From: Vicinamibacteraceae bacterium
GTDB taxonomy: Bacteria; Planctomycetota; Phycisphaerae; Phycisphaerales; UBA5793
NCBI GenBank assembly: GCA_011525805.1
Contig: WYBR01000129.1
Coordinates: forward strand, 1 to 35,441
Reading direction: 5' to 3'
DNA length: 35,441 bases
Shown here: piece by piece, positions 24,041 to 31,882 of the stretch
Layout: every line of letters begins with the position of its first letter
Numbering within the stretch: the first letter of the stretch is position 1
Notes under the pieces: generated by a model
Seen by the model: only the letters and a program-made list of their open reading frames with translations
Told to the model about the DNA's origin: nothing
The model's database searches: none
Made by a program: the position numbers and the translations under genes

Positions 24041-24379
24041 TCATCGCGGACCGGGATCGGCAAGTTCAACCAGCCCGTCGCGCACGCGGCTGACGTACTG
24101 ACGTACGTGAATGCCCGCGGCGTCGGCGCAGACGCCGTCCGCGACGCGGAAGGGCCACTGGTGCAGCGGGCAGATGAGACAGCCGTCCTCGACGTGCCCT
24201 CCTGAGAGGGACGAACCGGCGTGGGGGCAGGCGTCGTCAAAGACGATCGCCTCGGTTTCGCTTGTGCGCACGACGCACAGCGGCCGGCCGGCCGCCTCGA
24301 CATAGCGGGCCCGGCCGACGGGGATCGCGTCGAGACGGCCGAGGGTGATCCAGGTTGTCGCGGGCGCGGCGTCAGTCAT
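24041..24379 (-). CDS. Rieske [2Fe-2S] ferredoxin, NirD-like
   Basis: A 112-residue single-domain Rieske protein. The cluster ligands are CPHAGSSL (Cys 51, His 53) and CPLHQW (Cys 70, His 73). It has no signal or membrane segment, so it is a soluble cytoplasmic electron carrier like NirD or biphenyl dioxygenase ferredoxins. It is the third gene of a minus-strand series after the sulfotransferase-like and aminotransferase genes, 41 bases from the latter, but no oxygenase partner is visible in the window. Confidence 0.92.
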   Translation of the reverse strand: MTDAAPATTWITLGRLDAIPVGRARYVEAAGRPLCVVRTSETEAIVFDDACPHAGSSLSGGHVEDGCLICPLHQWPFRVADGVCADAAGIHVRQYVSRVRDGLVELADPGPR

Positions 24380-24420
24380 GGGCGTCGGCTGAGAGTGTAG
24401 GGGCGGAGCGAGCGACGGCG

Positions 24421-25320
24421 CTACACAACCGGCTCGCCCTCGCGCGCCGTCAGTGCGGTGAAGAGTTCGGTCAGGCGGCGCGTCATCGGGCCGATCGATC
24501 CTTCGCCGATCGGGCGCCCGTCCACCTTCGTGACGCCCGCGAGTTCACCCATCGTGCCGGTGCAGAAGACCTCGTCGGCGCGGTAAACCTCGGTGAGGGA
24601 GAGATCGGCGATCTCGTGCGCCATGCCGTGGGCGGCGCAGAGTTCGAGAACGGCCGCACGCGTGATGCCCTCAGGGCAGTGGCGCGTGTGCGGCGTGCGC
24701 ACCGCGCCCCGCTCGACGATGAACAGGTGCGTCGCGTTCGTCTCGGCGACGAAGCCGCGCGGATCGAGCATAACGGCGTCGTCCGCCCCCGCCGCGTTCG
24801 CCTCGATCTTGGCGAGGATCGATTGGAGGAGATTGCAGTGATGGATCTTCGGATCGAGCGCATCGGCCGCGAAGCGGCGGATCGAGGCGGTGATGAGCGT
24901 CAGGCCGGTGCGGGCGTAGACGGGCGGCTTGTGCTCGGCAAGAACGATCAGCGTCGGACCGGACTGGTTGAGGCGCGGGTCCATGCCGCTGGTGATCTTC
25001 ACGCCGCGCGTGAGCGTCAGTCGGATGTGAACGCCGTCGGTCATGCGGTTGGCGGCGAGGGTGCGACGGATCTCCTCGATGATGTGCTCGTCGGAGGGGA
25101 TGGACTCGAACGCGAGCGCGAGAGCCGAGGAGCGCAGGCGGTCAAGATGCTCGCGCAGGCGGAAGATGCGGCCGCTGTAGAGGCGCAGCCCCTCCCACAC
25201 CGCGTCGCCGCCCTGCACGCTCGAGTCAAAGGGGCTGAGGCCCGGCTCATCGCGCGGAATCAACCGCCCGTTGACGTTGTAGACGATGTCGCGATTGAGT
25301 TCGTTGAAGGTCTGGAGCAT
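24421..25320 (-). CDS. Branched-chain amino acid aminotransferase-like enzyme
   Basis: A 299-residue class IV PLP-dependent aminotransferase. IVYNVNGRLIPRDEPGLSPFDSSVQGGDAVWEGLRLY is the N-terminal signature; the PLP Lys is Lys 158 in DPKIHHCNLLQSILAKIEA; GADDAVMLDPRGFVAETNATHLFIV follows with the cofactor-binding Glu 193, then EVFCTGTMGELAGVTKVDGRPIG. The family includes IlvE, D-amino acid transaminase and aminodeoxychorismate lyase; branched-chain type is most likely but substrate is unproven. The ATG at 25320 begins the family-like sequence; the frame is open back to 25518, where it reaches the stop of the sulfotransferase gene, so a longer product is possible but not expected. Confidence 0.88.
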   Translation of the reverse strand: MLQTFNELNRDIVYNVNGRLIPRDEPGLSPFDSSVQGGDAVWEGLRLYSGRIFRLREHLDRLRSSALALAFESIPSDEHIIEEIRRTLAANRMTDGVHIRLTLTRGVKITSGMDPRLNQSGPTLIVLAEHKPPVYARTGLTLITASIRRFAADALDPKIHHCNLLQSILAKIEANAAGADDAVMLDPRGFVAETNATHLFIVERGAVRTPHTRHCPEGITRAAVLELCAAHGMAHEIADLSLTEVYRADEVFCTGTMGELAGVTKVDGRPIGEGSIGPMTRRLTELFTALTAREGEPVV

Positions 25321-25524
25321 GGGGGCAGAGACGGATCGGGGCAACGAAGGATCAAGGGAGAGCAAATTGAGAACGGCGCAGCGCAGTTTAGCCGCGACCC
25401 GGAGGCTCTGCGCAGGGGAGCGCGGCGCGTACGGCGCGAGATGCGATGGGGAGATGCACACGTCGCTGAGGCGAAGACGCAAGCGGCGGCGCCGGAGGGG
25501 GCGAACACGCGCGGCCACTGCGCG

Positions 25525-26328
25525 TTACCTGCTCAGCGTCAATCTGAACCCCATCAACCGCTGATAGATCCCCAGGCACGACTTGTACAGACCGTGGACG
25601 CTGCTGGGCATCGGCTCGATCTTCGGGCGATAGGGCTCGAACTCGGTGGACTTCTCGACGGCCGCGTACCAGTGCTTCGCCCACACGCCATCGGTGCGGC
25701 GCGGCCCGGCGGACCAGCGAAGCATTTCCTCGCGGAACTCCACCTCCAGCGCCTCGCACAGCAGCGTCAGCATTCCGCGGGGATTCTCGAGCACCTCGCG
25801 CGCATCGATCACCGGCGGCACGCGCCCCGTCCGCCGCCTGACCTCCTCGAAGATCTCCGCCTGCTGCGGCATGCCGGTGTCGCCGAGCGTCGGGAAGGGG
25901 ATTGTCTTCTGAAGCGAAGTGAGCATGTCGCGCGGGTCGCGGATGAGAAAGCAGTGGGTCACTGCGTCGAACCACTCGCGACCGACCTCCGGCAGCATGT
26001 GATGGGTCATGTGCTTCTGGTACCAGACGGGCTTGCCCTCGGGCACGGGTCCGGTGAGGTGGGAGACGATCTTCCGCCAGTCGGTCTCGTGGCGGGCGAT
26101 GACTTCGTCGGCGCCAGGGTGCGGCAGGCCGGTGCGCTTGAGGTAGAAGGCGTAGAAGGGTTCGTCGCTGACGTAGGTATCGGGTCGATTGCCCCATGAG
26201 CGCATGAGGGCGGTGGAGATGTTGCGCGGGCCGGACCACATGGCGATGCGGATCGGCGCCGGGCGCGGCGGGTGGGCGCGCGGCCGCTGGGCGCCTTGCG
26301 GCGATTCGGACGATGATGCGTTGGTCAT
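25525..26328 (-). CDS. Sulfotransferase-like P-loop protein
   Basis: A 267-residue protein behind a GGAGG ribosome site. IRIAMWSGPRNISTALMRSWGNRPDT (about 26-51) is the 5'-phosphosulfate-binding loop type and CFLIRDPRDMLTSLQKT near 125 is the 3'-phosphate-binding pattern, placing it in the sulfotransferase fold, although acceptor and even donor are unknown. DEPFYAFYLKRTG and the C-terminal VWAKHWYAAVEKS are further marks of this subgroup. The subgroup in plants occurs fused to a branched-chain aminotransferase-like domain, from memory; here the same two activities are neighbouring separate genes in the same order. Divergent from the EamA-like gene. Confidence 0.82.
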   Translation of the reverse strand: MTNASSSESPQGAQRPRAHPPRPAPIRIAMWSGPRNISTALMRSWGNRPDTYVSDEPFYAFYLKRTGLPHPGADEVIARHETDWRKIVSHLTGPVPEGKPVWYQKHMTHHMLPEVGREWFDAVTHCFLIRDPRDMLTSLQKTIPFPTLGDTGMPQQAEIFEEVRRRTGRVPPVIDAREVLENPRGMLTLLCEALEVEFREEMLRWSAGPRRTDGVWAKHWYAAVEKSTEFEPYRPKIEPMPSSVHGLYKSCLGIYQRLMGFRLTLSR

Positions 26329-26405
26329 CGACGCCTCCCGCGGCCTCGGAAACCCCCGGCATGTTAGGGCCGCGCGCGGCTCGGATTCGATGGAGGCTCC
26401 CGATC

Positions 26406-26855
26406 ATGAAGGCCGTTCTCTTCGCCCTCCTCGCCGGCCTGTGCTGGGGCGTCGGCGAAATCTTCACTAAGAGCGTGCTCCAGAGCGATCGGATCGGCGC
26501 GATGACGGCGCTGGCCGTCCGCGCGTTGTGCGCGCTGCCGCTGCTGCTGGGGTGCGCCGCGGCGGCGCTGTGGGTGACGCGCACCGAGCCGCGCGACTGG
26601 ATGCACGCGCCGCCGAAGACCCTCGCCGCGCTCGTGCTTGGTTCGGGTGCCCTGGCTGGCGGACTGGCGCTGGTGTCCTTCTTCGCCGCCCTCAAGGCCG
26701 GCGAGATCTCCGTCGTCAAGCCCATCGCCTTCTGCGTGGCGCCCGCGGTCGCCGTCCTCCTCGGCTGGCTCGTGCTCGGCGAGCCGATGACGGCGCGCAA
26801 GGCCGCGGCGATCGCCTTCATCCTCGTCGGAGTCGTGCTCCTCACGGGAAAGTAG
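26406..26855 (+). CDS. EamA/DMT-superfamily transporter, half-size
   Basis: A 149-residue membrane protein with about four to five transmembrane segments and one EamA unit: GLCWGVGEIFTKSVLQ at the start and SVVKPIAFCVAPAVAVLLGWLVLGEPMTARKAAAIAFILVGVVLLTGK at the end. Half-size members work as dimers, often inserted antiparallel. They move small metabolites or drugs; the substrate is not evident. GGAGG lies about 10 bases before the ATG at 26406. Confidence 0.88.
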   Translation: MKAVLFALLAGLCWGVGEIFTKSVLQSDRIGAMTALAVRALCALPLLLGCAAAALWVTRTEPRDWMHAPPKTLAALVLGSGALAGGLALVSFFAALKAGEISVVKPIAFCVAPAVAVLLGWLVLGEPMTARKAAAIAFILVGVVLLTGK

Positions 26856-26861
26856 CGGGCG

Positions 26862-26975
26862 CTAGAGCATCCGATCCAGCAGCCGGTACTGCACCGCCTC
26901 GGAGATGTGCGGCGATTCGATCCGCTCGCTGTCTTCGAGGTCGGCGATGGCCCGCGCCACTCGTGCGCCGCGACG
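26862..26975 (-). pseudogene. Relic of a comM 3' end (38 codons)
   Basis: On the minus strand this stretch reads [32 protein letters not shown] and stop, identical at 27 of 32 positions to the C-terminus of the intact comM at 29871. At base level two long blocks are identical (21 and 22 bases), while other bases differ, many at synonymous positions, and the stop codon itself differs (TAG against TGA). The sequence upstream (26976 on) no longer matches. So it is the tail of a second comM-like copy, or the duplicated 3' end left by an insertion at comM. It lies just past the convergent EamA gene. The rest of 26976-27123 shows no gene. Confidence 0.85.
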
Positions 26976-27123
26976 CAGCGGCTGAGCAGCCCCTTTCTAT
27001 GTTCCCTCGCCTCCGCTCAATGCGCGCGTCTCTAGTGAGGCTGACGCCGCAAATGACGAGGTCTATCGACGGATGGTGGAGCGCTCCGGTCCGCCGCTTT
27101 CGCGGCCGGCGGCGCGGGAACGC

Positions 27124-27918
27124 TCATGTCGCCGTACCAGCGTGTTCGGCCACCCTGGACGCACCGTCGCCTGACGCGTCAACCCCGCCGTCGACGGGAA
27201 GCACGACGCCCGTCACCCAGTCCGCATCCACGAGGTAGATCACCGCTTTCGCGACGTCTTCAGGCGTGCCATAGCGCCCCAGTGGCTGCATGCGGTGCAG
27301 CGCCGCGAGTTGCTCTTCGGTCAGTTCGCCGTACAGCGGCGTCGGCACCACGCCCGGCGCCACCGCATTGATGCGAATGCGATCGGCCGCGAGTTCCAGG
27401 GCAAGGTTCTTCGTCAGGGCCGTGATCCCGCCCTTGGCTGCGATCGGCGCGCTGGAGGGCAGAGCGGCCACGGCGTTGCTTGCGAGAATCGTGCCGATGT
27501 TGATGATCGCGCCGCCCCCGCCCTGCGCCCGCATCTGGCGCACCGCGGCCTGCGTCGTCAAATACGTCCCGCGCAGATAACCGAGGAATCCGTCGAGTTC
27601 CTCGACGGTGTAGTCGGTGAAGGGCTTGGTCCAGAAGATGCCGGCGTTGTTCACAAGCACGTCGACGCGGCCGAAGCGGTTGAACGCTTCGCCCATGATC
27701 GCCTCGCCCGTGTCCGGCCGGGTGATATCGCCCGCGAACACCGCGACGCGGGCGCCAGCGGCCAATTCGCGCTGCGCCGAGCGCAGTTTGCCTTCGGTGC
27801 GGCCGTTGAGCAGGACGTTGTCGCCGCGCTCAGCCGCGGCCCTGGCGATGGCGAGCCCGATGCCCGACCCGCCCCCGGTGATGACCCAGGTGATCGGTCT
27901 GATGGATGACTGCTGCAT
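27124..27918 (-). CDS. Short-chain dehydrogenase/reductase with altered active site
   Basis: A 264-residue Rossmann protein. NAD(P) motif TGGGSGIG (14-21), NNAG (90-93), and INAVAPGVVPTPL and YLVDADWVTGVVLPVDGG near the end are typical for classical SDRs. The catalytic Tyr of the YxxxK motif is replaced: the residues are P158-I-A-A-K162, and the Ser position holds Thr in NIGTILAS. It either uses other residues or binds without the standard reduction chemistry. The ATG is preceded by AGGAGA. It is the last gene of the set AhpD, tautomerase, SDR, 30 bases after the tautomerase. The C-terminal SGDGASRVAEHAGTAT tail is probably dispensable. Confidence 0.88.
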   Translation of the reverse strand: MQQSSIRPITWVITGGGSGIGLAIARAAAERGDNVLLNGRTEGKLRSAQRELAAGARVAVFAGDITRPDTGEAIMGEAFNRFGRVDVLVNNAGIFWTKPFTDYTVEELDGFLGYLRGTYLTTQAAVRQMRAQGGGGAIINIGTILASNAVAALPSSAPIAAKGGITALTKNLALELAADRIRINAVAPGVVPTPLYGELTEEQLAALHRMQPLGRYGTPEDVAKAVIYLVDADWVTGVVLPVDGGVDASGDGASRVAEHAGTAT

Positions 27919-27948
27919 GATGGTCTCCTGTGAGTAACGACTGCACCC

Positions 27949-28185
27949 TCAGCGCGACGCCGCCTTACATCGTGCGGCCTTTGCCGCCCGAGCGCGGCGC
28001 ACTGCCGCAGGCTCCCCGCCGATGCCCCAGGCGCCGGTGTCGATCTCCTCAATGACCACGAAGGTCGTCTCCGGATCTTTGTCGAGGATGCGGACGATCG
28101 AATCCGTCACCTCTCGGATCAGTCGCGCCTTCTGGTCGTCAGTGGTGCGCGGTTCGCGTGTGACTTTGATGCTGGCGTAAGGCAT
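27949..28185 (-). CDS. 4-oxalocrotonate tautomerase family protein
   Basis: A 78-residue small tautomerase. It starts MPYASIKVTRE, so Pro 1 of the processed chain, the catalytic base of the family, is present; then QKARLIREVTDSIVRILDKDPETTFVVIEEI. The C-terminal ~18 residues are Ala/Arg-rich and unlike the family. These enzymes tautomerise enol and keto intermediates in aromatic degradation or detoxification. It lies between the AhpD-like and SDR genes in the cluster controlled by the divergent TetR protein. Confidence 0.88.
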   Translation of the reverse strand: MPYASIKVTREPRTTDDQKARLIREVTDSIVRILDKDPETTFVVIEEIDTGAWGIGGEPAAVRRARAAKAARCKAASR

Positions 28186-28272
28186 GGGAAGAATCCGGTG
28201 AAAAGTCGGCAGGAGCGCCGCGCCGGCACTCGTGGCCGAACGCGGCGCCCCGCCGGGCCTGGGGAAGGAAGG

Positions 28273-28824
28273 TCAGACGCCGACCGGCTCGCGCACGGCG
28301 ACTTCGGGAAAGTCGATCTCCGTCTGCACGACGTGGTTGAAGTAGTTGGTGAAGATGTTGAGCGCGACGGTGGCGATGATTTCGATGATCTGCGCATCGG
28401 AGTACCCGGCCGCGCGGACCGCCGCAACGTCTGCGTCGCTCACGAAGCCGCGCTTGCTGACGACGGCCTGAGCAAACCGGAGCGCTGCCTGGGTGCGCGG
28501 ATCATTCGACTCGGCGTTGAGATTGCAGGTTGCTTCGGCGGCATCCACACCCGCCTTCTTCGCCAGCGCCGTGTGGGCCGAGGCGCAGTAGCCGCAGGAG
28601 TTCTCTCCGGCCACCGCGAGCGCAATCTGCTCACGCTCCTTGCCGGTCAGGCTGGCGCCGCCGAGCGCCTGGCCGAAGCCGAGGTAGGACTGAAGGGCGG
28701 CGGGGGAGTGGGCGAGCGTGGCCATGAGATTCGGCGTCATGCCGAGAGCCTTGCGAACCCCTTCGAGCAGGGGCTTGGACTTGGCGGGAACGTCGTTTCC
28801 CTTGAGGGGGCTGATACGGGGCAT
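28273..28824 (-). CDS. AhpD/carboxymuconolactone decarboxylase-family protein
   Basis: A 183-residue protein starting at ATG 28824, behind AAAGGAG. The AhpD core motif ExxCxxCxxxH is present as Glu 74, Cys 77, Cys 80 and His 84 in GENSCGYCASAHTALAKKAG, which in this family gives peroxidase or thiol-redox activity. The remainder, with FAQAVVSKRGFVSDADVAAVRAAGYSDAQIIEIIATVALNIFTNYFNHV, is the standard helical continuation. First gene of the cluster opposite TetR. A role against peroxides or electrophiles is inference. Confidence 0.9.
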   Translation of the reverse strand: MPRISPLKGNDVPAKSKPLLEGVRKALGMTPNLMATLAHSPAALQSYLGFGQALGGASLTGKEREQIALAVAGENSCGYCASAHTALAKKAGVDAAEATCNLNAESNDPRTQAALRFAQAVVSKRGFVSDADVAAVRAAGYSDAQIIEIIATVALNIFTNYFNHVVQTEIDFPEVAVREPVGV

Positions 28825-28903
28825 TCTGATTCTCCTTTTCTCTGCCGGCCCAGTCAGCCGGTCGGGTCGTTGGATGGCCCTGGACATCGACGGGCCGAAC
28901 ATA

Positions 28904-28923
28904 TAGACTGAACGCTCAGTATA
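28904..28923. promoter_or_regulatory. TetR-type operator candidate
   Basis: TAGACTGAACGCTCAGTATA is an imperfect palindrome: ACTGA and TCAGT arms around a 4-base centre, 16 of 20 positions symmetric. It lies 80 bases before the AhpD start and about 150 before TetR. TATACT on the minus strand overlaps it and could be a -10 box. A weaker TTGATCAGTA lies near 29023-29032, nearer to tetR. The gap 28825-29075 is AT-richer than its surroundings. Confidence 0.6.
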
Positions 28924-29075
28924 GATGATGGTTCGAGCCTCACGTCACCAATGTTCGGAGGAAACTGGAAAAAAAGTGGGTTTTCCCGTCCGGATCGGTG
29001 CATATGTCTATATTGATCAGTACGTTAAGGAGCCCGGCACGCCCTCGATGTCGACCTCCATTCCGGGAGAACACC

Positions 29076-29726
29076 ATGCCCCCCAGCCGGCGTGAAGAAC
29101 TCGTCGAGACCGCCATGCGCGTCTTCGCCCGGCGCGGCTTCCACGGGACCGGCATCGAGCAGGTTCTCCAGGAGGCCGGGATCTGCCGCATGACGCTGTA
29201 CAACCACTTCAAGTCCAAGGAGGAACTCATCATCGCCGCCCTGCGCCGGCGCGACGAGATCTTCCGCAACCGCCTGATGAAGTTCGTCGCCGCGCGCGGC
29301 CCGGAGCCGATCGAGCAACTCCTCGGGTTTTTTGACTTCTACGCGCAGTGGTTCGAAGACGATGATTTCTGCGGCTGCATGTTCATCAACGCCGCCGCCG
29401 AGTATCACGAGGCCGCCAGCCCGGTCCGCAAAGCCAGCCTCGACCACAAAGTGGAGATCATCCGCCACCTTCACCGCCTGTGCGAGCGTGCGGAACTTTC
29501 GCACGCCGACGCGCTCGCTGAACAGATCGGCATGCTGCTTGATGGCGCCGTCGTGACGGCGCACATTCGCGCAGAACCGCCGGGCGCGCGCCGCCTCGCC
29601 GCCGAGCAGGCGCGCCATGCGGCCGAGGCGCTCATCCGCGCCGCGCGGCGCGATCGCTCCCGCGCCTTGCCGGCACACGGAGACGCAGAGAAGCCGCCGG
29701 GGCCCCCGGATGCAAATGCGAATTGA
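29076..29726 (+). CDS. TetR/AcrR-family transcriptional regulator
   Basis: A 216-residue regulator from ATG 29076 with GGGAGA upstream. The N-terminal DNA-binding domain holds RREELVETAMRVFARRGFHGTGIEQVLQEAGICRMTLYNHFKSKEELIIAALRRRD, a textbook TetR helix-turn-helix. The ligand domain (about 60-190) has FDFYAQWFEDDDFCGCMFINAAAEYHE, with a Cys pair (CGC) like those in some redox- or electrophile-sensing TetR proteins. It is divergent from AhpD, tautomerase and SDR, so it probably represses that cluster and itself through the palindrome at 28904. The tail is Pro/Asp/Asn-rich. Confidence 0.92.
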   Translation: MPPSRREELVETAMRVFARRGFHGTGIEQVLQEAGICRMTLYNHFKSKEELIIAALRRRDEIFRNRLMKFVAARGPEPIEQLLGFFDFYAQWFEDDDFCGCMFINAAAEYHEAASPVRKASLDHKVEIIRHLHRLCERAELSHADALAEQIGMLLDGAVVTAHIRAEPPGARRLAAEQARHAAEALIRAARRDRSRALPAHGDAEKPPGPPDANAN

Positions 29727-29870
29727 CATGGCAACGCTTGATGACTCGCGACGGGCGGCGACCGGTCTCGGGTTTGACCAGCAACCTGACGCCTTGACGC
29801 GCCGCAGGCCCAGCGCGCTCCGCTCCAAAGCCATCTCGTCGCGGCTGACCAAGACCACGATGCCTTTCCG

Positions 29871-31403
29871 TCACAACATCCGATCCAGCAGCCGGTATTG
29901 GACCGCCTCGGAGATGTGCGGCGCCGCAACGCGCTCGCTGCCTTCGAGATCGGCGATGGTGCGCGCGACGCGGCGCACCTTGTCGTACGCCCGGGCGCTC
30001 AGACCCAGCTCGCTCACCGCCTGCGCGAGGAGGGTGGCGCTCACGTCATCAATCGCGGCGTGCCTGTCAAGCAACTTGCCGCTCAAGGCGCTGTTGAGCA
30101 GGGCAGCGCCCTGGCGCCTGGCCTGGAAGTCGCGCGCCGCCTGGACCTGGCCGCGGATCGTCTCGCTCGACTGCCCGTCGGGCCGGGCGCGCAACTTCGC
30201 ATACGGCAGCGAGGGCACTTCGACGTGAATGTCGATGCGGTCGATGAGCGGGCCGCTCAATCGCGAGAGGTACCGCTCCATGATGCGCTGGCCCTCGGCC
30301 CCCTTGGGCATGTCGCCGCGCGGCGTCGGGTTCAGCGCCGCCACGAGCATGAAGTCCGCCGGGAACTGCAGACTCGAATGCGCCCGCGAGATCGTCACAA
30401 CGCGATCTTCGAGCGGCTGGCGCAATGTTTCGAGCACGGCGCGGCTGAACTCCGGCAGTTCATCCAGAAACAGCACGCCGCGATGGGCGAGGCTCACTTC
30501 GCCGGGCTTGGGGATCGTGCCGCCGCCGATGATCGCCGGGCCGCTGGCGGTGTGGTGCGGCGTGCGCACGGGCCGGCGGGTGATGATGCCGTCGCCGCGC
30601 GCGACCAGGCCGCAGGCGCTGTAGATGCGCGTTACCTCCAGCGCCTCGTCGGGCGAGAGGGGCGGGATGATGCCCGGCAGGGCCTTGGCGAGCATCGTCT
30701 TGCCCGTGCCCGCGGGGCCGAGCATGAGGAGATTGTGCCCGCCGGCGGCGGCGATGATGACGGCGCGCTTGGCCGCCTCCTGTCCCTTGATCTCCGCGAA
30801 GTCCACGGCCGCCTTGGCGCGGGTGATGAGATCGACGATGTTGAGCGGCGGCTCAGGCTCGATCGTCGGTCCCGTGCCGTTGAGCATCGAGACGACCGCC
30901 GCCAGCGTGGACACGCCGAGCACCTGCACGCCGTCGACCGCCGCGGCCTCGCGCGCGTTGGCCTGGGGGAGGATGACGCCGTCAAGCCGCTTGCGCTTGG
31001 CGTGCAGCGCCATGCTGATGGCGCCGTTGATCGGCCGCACGCGCCCGTCCAGCGCGAGTTCGCCGGCGAAGAGGTAGCGGCGCCAATCAAATCGCAACTC
31101 GCGCTGCGGCGGGGCGATCGAGCCGTTGGCCATCAGCACGCCGATGGCGATGGGCAGGTCGTAAATCGGCCCTTCCTTGCGCAGGTCCGCCGGCGCGAGG
31201 TTGACGAGCAATCGCCCGTCGGGGAAGGCGTAGCCGCCGTTGACGATGGCGCTGCGCACCCGTTCGAGGGATTCCTTCACGGCCGCGTCGGGCAGGCCGA
31301 CAACGGTCGTCTTGGGAAGTCCGGATTCGGCAAGATCGACCTCGACCTCGCAGGGATGGTCGTCGAGTCCGCTGAGGACGAAACTCTGCACGCGGGCGAG
31401 CAT
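29871..31403 (-). CDS. comM: YifB/ComM-family AAA+ Mg-chelatase-like helicase
   Basis: A 510-residue protein. The N-terminal Lon-protease-like domain begins MLARVQSFVLSGLDDHPCEVEVDLAESGLPKTTVVGLPDAAVKESLERVRSA; the AAA+ domain has Walker A MLGPAGTGKT (about 227-236), Walker B VLFLDELPEFSRAVLETLRQPLE, and the C-terminal YifB domain ends [17 protein letters not shown]. ComM is a hexameric branch-migration helicase for integrating transformed DNA; this protein class is near-universal. In several bacteria comM is a favoured site for genomic islands. A second copy of its last 38 codons lies at 26862. The 144 bases between tetR and this gene show nothing else. Confidence 0.95.
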   Translation of the reverse strand: MLARVQSFVLSGLDDHPCEVEVDLAESGLPKTTVVGLPDAAVKESLERVRSAIVNGGYAFPDGRLLVNLAPADLRKEGPIYDLPIAIGVLMANGSIAPPQRELRFDWRRYLFAGELALDGRVRPINGAISMALHAKRKRLDGVILPQANAREAAAVDGVQVLGVSTLAAVVSMLNGTGPTIEPEPPLNIVDLITRAKAAVDFAEIKGQEAAKRAVIIAAAGGHNLLMLGPAGTGKTMLAKALPGIIPPLSPDEALEVTRIYSACGLVARGDGIITRRPVRTPHHTASGPAIIGGGTIPKPGEVSLAHRGVLFLDELPEFSRAVLETLRQPLEDRVVTISRAHSSLQFPADFMLVAALNPTPRGDMPKGAEGQRIMERYLSRLSGPLIDRIDIHVEVPSLPYAKLRARPDGQSSETIRGQVQAARDFQARRQGAALLNSALSGKLLDRHAAIDDVSATLLAQAVSELGLSARAYDKVRRVARTIADLEGSERVAAPHISEAVQYRLLDRML

Positions 31404-31471
31404 GGCGTGAAGTGTACCGCGAAGGGCCGGCCCTGACGAGACCCGAACGGGATGGACCGGCTATCGCGGCG

Positions 31472-31882
31472 TCAATCGACGAGCGTGCGTGCATCGACAT
31501 CGAGCGCCTTGGCGACGCGCTTGAGCGTGCGAATGGTCGTCCGGTCGGGATGGCGCTCCAGACGGGAAATCTGCGACTGCGGCAGACCAAGCCGACGGCC
31601 GAGTTCGGCCTGCGTCCACCCACGGGCGCGCCGGGCGCGGGCGATGCGATCCGCGGCGATCCGCAAGGCCGCATCCTCGACGTCGACAAACCGCGTGGAT
31701 GGATCATCCAGCGTTGCGGCGGCGGCGCTGACGGCCTGCAACGTGATCAGTTGCTCGTACTCCTCGACGGGAACGAGCACATGCGTCGTCGTGCCATCCG
31801 CCTGCACCAGCACGCCGTGATCGCGCTCGGCGTTTACTCGGCCTCGAACTCGTCGCTCGCGATTGGATGAAGTCTTCGGCAT
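31472..31882 (-). CDS. Antitoxin-like XRE-family regulator
   Basis: A 136-residue protein. Residues about 20-50 (DHGVLVQADGTTTHVLVPVEEYEQLITLQ) resemble the Phd/YefM-type N-terminal dimerisation part, and the C-terminal half is an HTH of the Cro/C1 type: RARRARGWTQAELGRRLGLPQSQISRLERHPDRTTIRTLKRVAKALDV. The ATG at 31882 lies inside the upstream gene, overlapping its last 49 bases. This overlap and order (toxin first, as in HigBA) suggest an antitoxin that autoregulates. The mixed architecture is unusual. Confidence 0.8.
   Translation of the reverse strand: MPKTSSNRERRVRGRVNAERDHGVLVQADGTTTHVLVPVEEYEQLITLQAVSAAAATLDDPSTRFVDVEDAALRIAADRIARARRARGWTQAELGRRLGLPQSQISRLERHPDRTTIRTLKRVAKALDVDARTLVD

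Noticed and set aside
25320-25518. N-terminal extension of the aminotransferase up to the sulfotransferase stop
   Set aside because: The 66 extra residues are Arg/Ser/Pro-rich and unlike the family; the ATG at 25320 starts directly before the conserved YNVNGRLIP.
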